A stretch of 7,572 nucleotides of DNA from Clostridiales bacterium (GTDB lineage Bacteria > Bacillota > Clostridia > Oscillospirales > Butyricicoccaceae). The DNA is taken from positions 34,229-41,800 of the forward strand of contig JAHZFK010000002.1 of NCBI GenBank assembly GCA_019421385.1, read 5' to 3'. Below are positions 5,370 through 7,572 of the stretch, piece by piece. A program made the position numbers and the translations under genes. The stretch's first letter is position 1; each line of letters begins with the position of its first letter. Under the pieces are notes generated by a model that worked only from the letters and a program-made list of their open reading frames with translations, was not told the DNA's origin and did no database searches.

Positions 5370-6407
5370 TCAGATCATTGTGACGCGATAGCAGGTGGTG
5401 TGATGATAGGTCTGTCCAGCTGCAAGCACGACGGAGGGGAAATTGGCATGATGGATGGAATCCGGCCAAGCTTGTGTTTCCAGACAGAAAGCCGACCGCG
5501 GGCCATAGCAGGCGCCATCCTTACCGGCACTGCCGTCCAGATAGTTTGCTGTGTACAGCTGCAAGCCGGGCTGGGTGGTGGAGCATTCCAGACACAGGCC
5601 GCCGCCGCAGACCCGTGCTGCCGGTTCCAGCGGGGAGACAGGCGTCGTGTGCAGCGTAAAGTTATGGTCGTATCCGTTGCCCAGTGTCAGCTGGGGATGT
5701 TCCATCGCCAAGCCTTGCAGGAAATCCCGCGGGGTGCGCAGATCGAATGGCGTACCCTCCACCGGCAGCAGAACACCGGTCGGCGTGCTGTCGGCATCGG
5801 TTTCGGTGATGGCATCGGCAAAAACCTGTACCTGCTGCCCTTCCAGAGAACCGTGGGCGTGTCCCAGCAGGTTAAAATAGCTGTGGTTTGTCAGGTTGCA
5901 CAGGGTATCGGCATCGCTCTTTGCCTGATAGTCCAGTGTGAGCGCGCCGTCCTCCGTGAGAGTGTAGGCTACCTGCACTTCAAGCGTGCCGGGGAAATTT
6001 TCGTCCCCAGCCGGACTGACATGCCGGAGTACCAAAGCGTCGTTTTCGACCTGTGCCTTCCATACCGCGCGGTCAAAGCCGCGCAAGCCGCCATGCAAGC
6101 AATTGGGGCCGTTGTTGACCGCCAGCGAGTAGTGGACACCGTTCAGGTCGAACGCCGCGCCGCCGATACGGTTGGCCACGCGGCCGACCAATGCGCCCAG
6201 ATACTTGTCCTGTGCCTCATATTCGGCCAGACTGTCGTACCCCAGCACGATGTCCCGGCTACCGTCAGGAGAGGGGACGGTAAACGATCGCAGGACACCG
6301 CCGTAGGTCAGTACCTGAGCGGCATAGGAACCGGCACGCAGCGTCCACTGCTCGACTGCCTGACCGTCAGCCGTGACGCCAAAGGGTTGATGCGTAAATT
6401 CTGTCAT
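5370..6407 (-). CDS. galM: Aldose 1-epimerase (galactose mutarotase)
   Basis: The enzyme interconverts beta- and alpha-D-galactose in the cytoplasm, supplying the alpha form to galactokinase at the start of the Leloir pathway. All family landmarks are present in 345 residues. GRVANRI carries Arg80, NGPNCLHGG carries His105, and NLTNHSYFNL carries His175 (expected general acid). NGYDHNF carries Asp247, and FCLETQAWPDSIHH carries Glu310 (expected general base). Spacing matches characterised GalM enzymes closely. There is no signal peptide. The start ATG at 6405-6407 lies 3 bp after the galT stop, with AGGTG six bases upstream inside the end of galT, so translation is probably coupled to galT. 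A hairpin follows the gene. Related epimerases can act on glucose or other aldoses, but the galT neighbour points to galactose. Confidence 0.96.
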   Translation of the reverse strand: MTEFTHQPFGVTADGQAVEQWTLRAGSYAAQVLTYGGVLRSFTVPSPDGSRDIVLGYDSLAEYEAQDKYLGALVGRVANRIGGAAFDLNGVHYSLAVNNGPNCLHGGLRGFDRAVWKAQVENDALVLRHVSPAGDENFPGTLEVQVAYTLTEDGALTLDYQAKSDADTLCNLTNHSYFNLLGHAHGSLEGQQVQVFADAITETDADSTPTGVLLPVEGTPFDLRTPRDFLQGLAMEHPQLTLGNGYDHNFTLHTTPVSPLEPAARVCGGGLCLECSTTQPGLQLYTANYLDGSAGKDGACYGPRSAFCLETQAWPDSIHHANFPSVVLAAGQTYHHTTCYRVTMI

Positions 6408-6410
6408 CTT

Positions 6411-7572
6411 TTACACCTGCCTTAAGAAACGGAGGAAAGCTTCCTTGCCTTCCGGCGTGCGGGCGTATACACCGGCATGTTCCAGCACCTTGGCAAAGAC
6501 CAAGCCGGTTTCTTTATAGACCGCATCCAACGCATTTTCTTCGGTAAGCTCGTACTTGTCCCGGAAGCCCATGGCCCATTCGGCATGGGAAGCGGTGAGC
6601 GGGTCAGCGGTTAAATCTTCGCCAGCGGCCAGCTTTTGCGCCACAGCAGCCAGCTCAGTCTTAAGACGGGCAGGCAGGACGGCCAGACCCATGACCTCGA
6701 TCAGGCCGATATTCTCTTTTTTGATGTGGTGTAGTTCCGCGTGGGGGTGATACAGCCCCAAGGGATGCTCCGGCGTGGTGAGATTGTTGCGCAGCACCAG
6801 ATCCAGCTCGTAGTCGCTGCCGCGACGGCGGGCGATGGGGGTGATGGTGTTGTGCGGCTCGCCATCCGTTTCCGCGAGGATGACTGCGCTTTCGTCGGTG
6901 TAGCCGCGCCACAGCGTCAGAATGCGGTCAGCCAGATCGATCAGGCGCTGCGGATCGGCAGCGGTGATGCGGATGACCGACATGGGCCACTTGACGATAC
7001 CCGCCTGCACATCCTCATAGCCGGGGAAGGTGAAGGGGGTCTCGATGGGTGCCTTTTCCATAGCGAAGGTATAGCGTCCGCCTTGGAAGTGGTCGTGTGC
7101 CAGAATAGAGCCGCCTACGATGGGCAGGTCGGCGTTGGAACCGACGAAATAATGCGGGAACTGGCCGACAAAGTCCAGTAGCTTGGCAAAGCACGCCCGG
7201 TCGATTTTCATCGGGGTATGGACGGCATTGAAGCAGATGCAGTGCTCGTTGTAGTACACATAGGGGGAGTACTGCAAGAACCACGGTGAGTCGTTGATCG
7301 TGATGGGGACGATGCGGTGGTTCTGGCGGGCAGGATGATTGACCCGGCCAGCGTATCCCTCGTTTTCCGCGCACAACAGGCAGCGGGGATAGGCCGAAGC
7401 GGGCATGTTGCGTGCCGCAGCGATGGCCTTGGGGTCCTTTTCCGGCTTGGACAGGTTGATGGTGATATCCAGCTCCCCGTATTCCGTCGGCGCTTTCCAC
7501 TGTACATCCTTTGCGATACGGTCGCGGCGGATGTAGTTGGTATCCTGACTGAAGCGGTAATACCAGTCGGTG
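6411..7572 (-). CDS. galT: UDP-glucose--hexose-1-phosphate uridylyltransferase, class II (5' end off the right edge)
   Basis: GalT exchanges UMP between UDP-glucose and galactose-1-phosphate, giving UDP-galactose and glucose-1-phosphate, the central Leloir step. The visible frame runs unbroken from the right edge to TAA at 6411-6413, giving 386 full codons, so roughly the first hundred residues of this near-490-aa family are missing. Class II (Firmicutes-type) features include IRRDRIAKDVQWKAPTEYGE near the edge, ELDITINLSKPEKDP, CLLCAENEGYAGR, NHPARQNHR, and SILAHDHFQGG at about 7079-7108. The His-Asp-His of the last block is presumably the active-site histidine region, the counterpart of His-Pro-His in class I enzymes. 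The reading must extend upstream of the first visible Met (7406), since conserved sequence continues before it. galM follows after 3 bp. The gene's promoter and any galK lie outside the window. Confidence 0.96.
   Translation of the reverse strand, partial: TDWYYRFSQDTNYIRRDRIAKDVQWKAPTEYGELDITINLSKPEKDPKAIAAARNMPASAYPRCLLCAENEGYAGRVNHPARQNHRIVPITINDSPWFLQYSPYVYYNEHCICFNAVHTPMKIDRACFAKLLDFVGQFPHYFVGSNADLPIVGGSILAHDHFQGGRYTFAMEKAPIETPFTFPGYEDVQAGIVKWPMSVIRITAADPQRLIDLADRILTLWRGYTDESAVILAETDGEPHNTITPIARRRGSDYELDLVLRNNLTTPEHPLGLYHPHAELHHIKKENIGLIEVMGLAVLPARLKTELAAVAQKLAAGEDLTADPLTASHAEWAMGFRDKYELTEENALDAVYKETGLVFAKVLEHAGVYARTPEGKEAFLRFLRQV

Noticed and set aside
5400..6425. A 341-codon plus-strand open frame opposite galM
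   Set aside because: No family resemblance, no ribosome binding site of note, and complete overlap with a gene whose active-site residues are all present.

Overview
The window reads as part of a chromosome from a low-to-mid GC Gram-positive anaerobe of the Clostridia. A gut relative of the Oscillospiraceae/Butyricicoccaceae is my best guess. The basis is indirect: AGGAGG-type ribosome binding sites, a long class II (Firmicutes-type) GalT, a bacterial OPT-family peptide transporter, and a large serine recombinase of the kind carried on clostridial mobile elements. No species call is possible without a search. Every gene I can support lies on the minus strand, so transcription runs from high to low coordinates. 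The long plus-strand open frames are shadows.

In transcription order, the right side (7572 to 5370) holds the 3' part of galT followed 3 nt later by galM. These are two Leloir-pathway genes for galactose; galK is not in the window and may lie beyond the right edge. A perfect 18-bp hairpin (5293-5333) follows galM.

Next comes an intergenic stretch (5108-5369) with a good sigma-A-type promoter (-35 TTGACG, 17-bp spacer, -10 TAAAAT). Upstream of it is an inverted repeat that could be an operator. This promoter drives a four-gene cluster: an OPT-family oligopeptide transporter (3146-5107), a 119-aa stand-alone PqqD-like protein (2709-3068), a 114-aa membrane-anchored protein with a winged-helix-like cytoplasmic part (2368-2712), and the dipeptidase pepD (903-2342). 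A strong hairpin sits between the transporter and the PqqD-like gene. The PqqD-like and membrane genes overlap by ATGA. A strong terminator (807-850) closes the cluster. The plain reading is import of small peptides followed by hydrolysis to amino acids. The two small proteins in the middle have no obvious role, and they are the most interesting part of the window.

The left end (1-780) looks like the edge of a mobile element or its remnant: a probable promoter, a 62-aa small protein, then the N-terminal 161 residues of a large serine recombinase that runs off the left edge. The junction between this element and the core genes probably lies between the pepD terminator and the small gene, or beyond the left edge. 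It cannot be fixed from this sequence alone.
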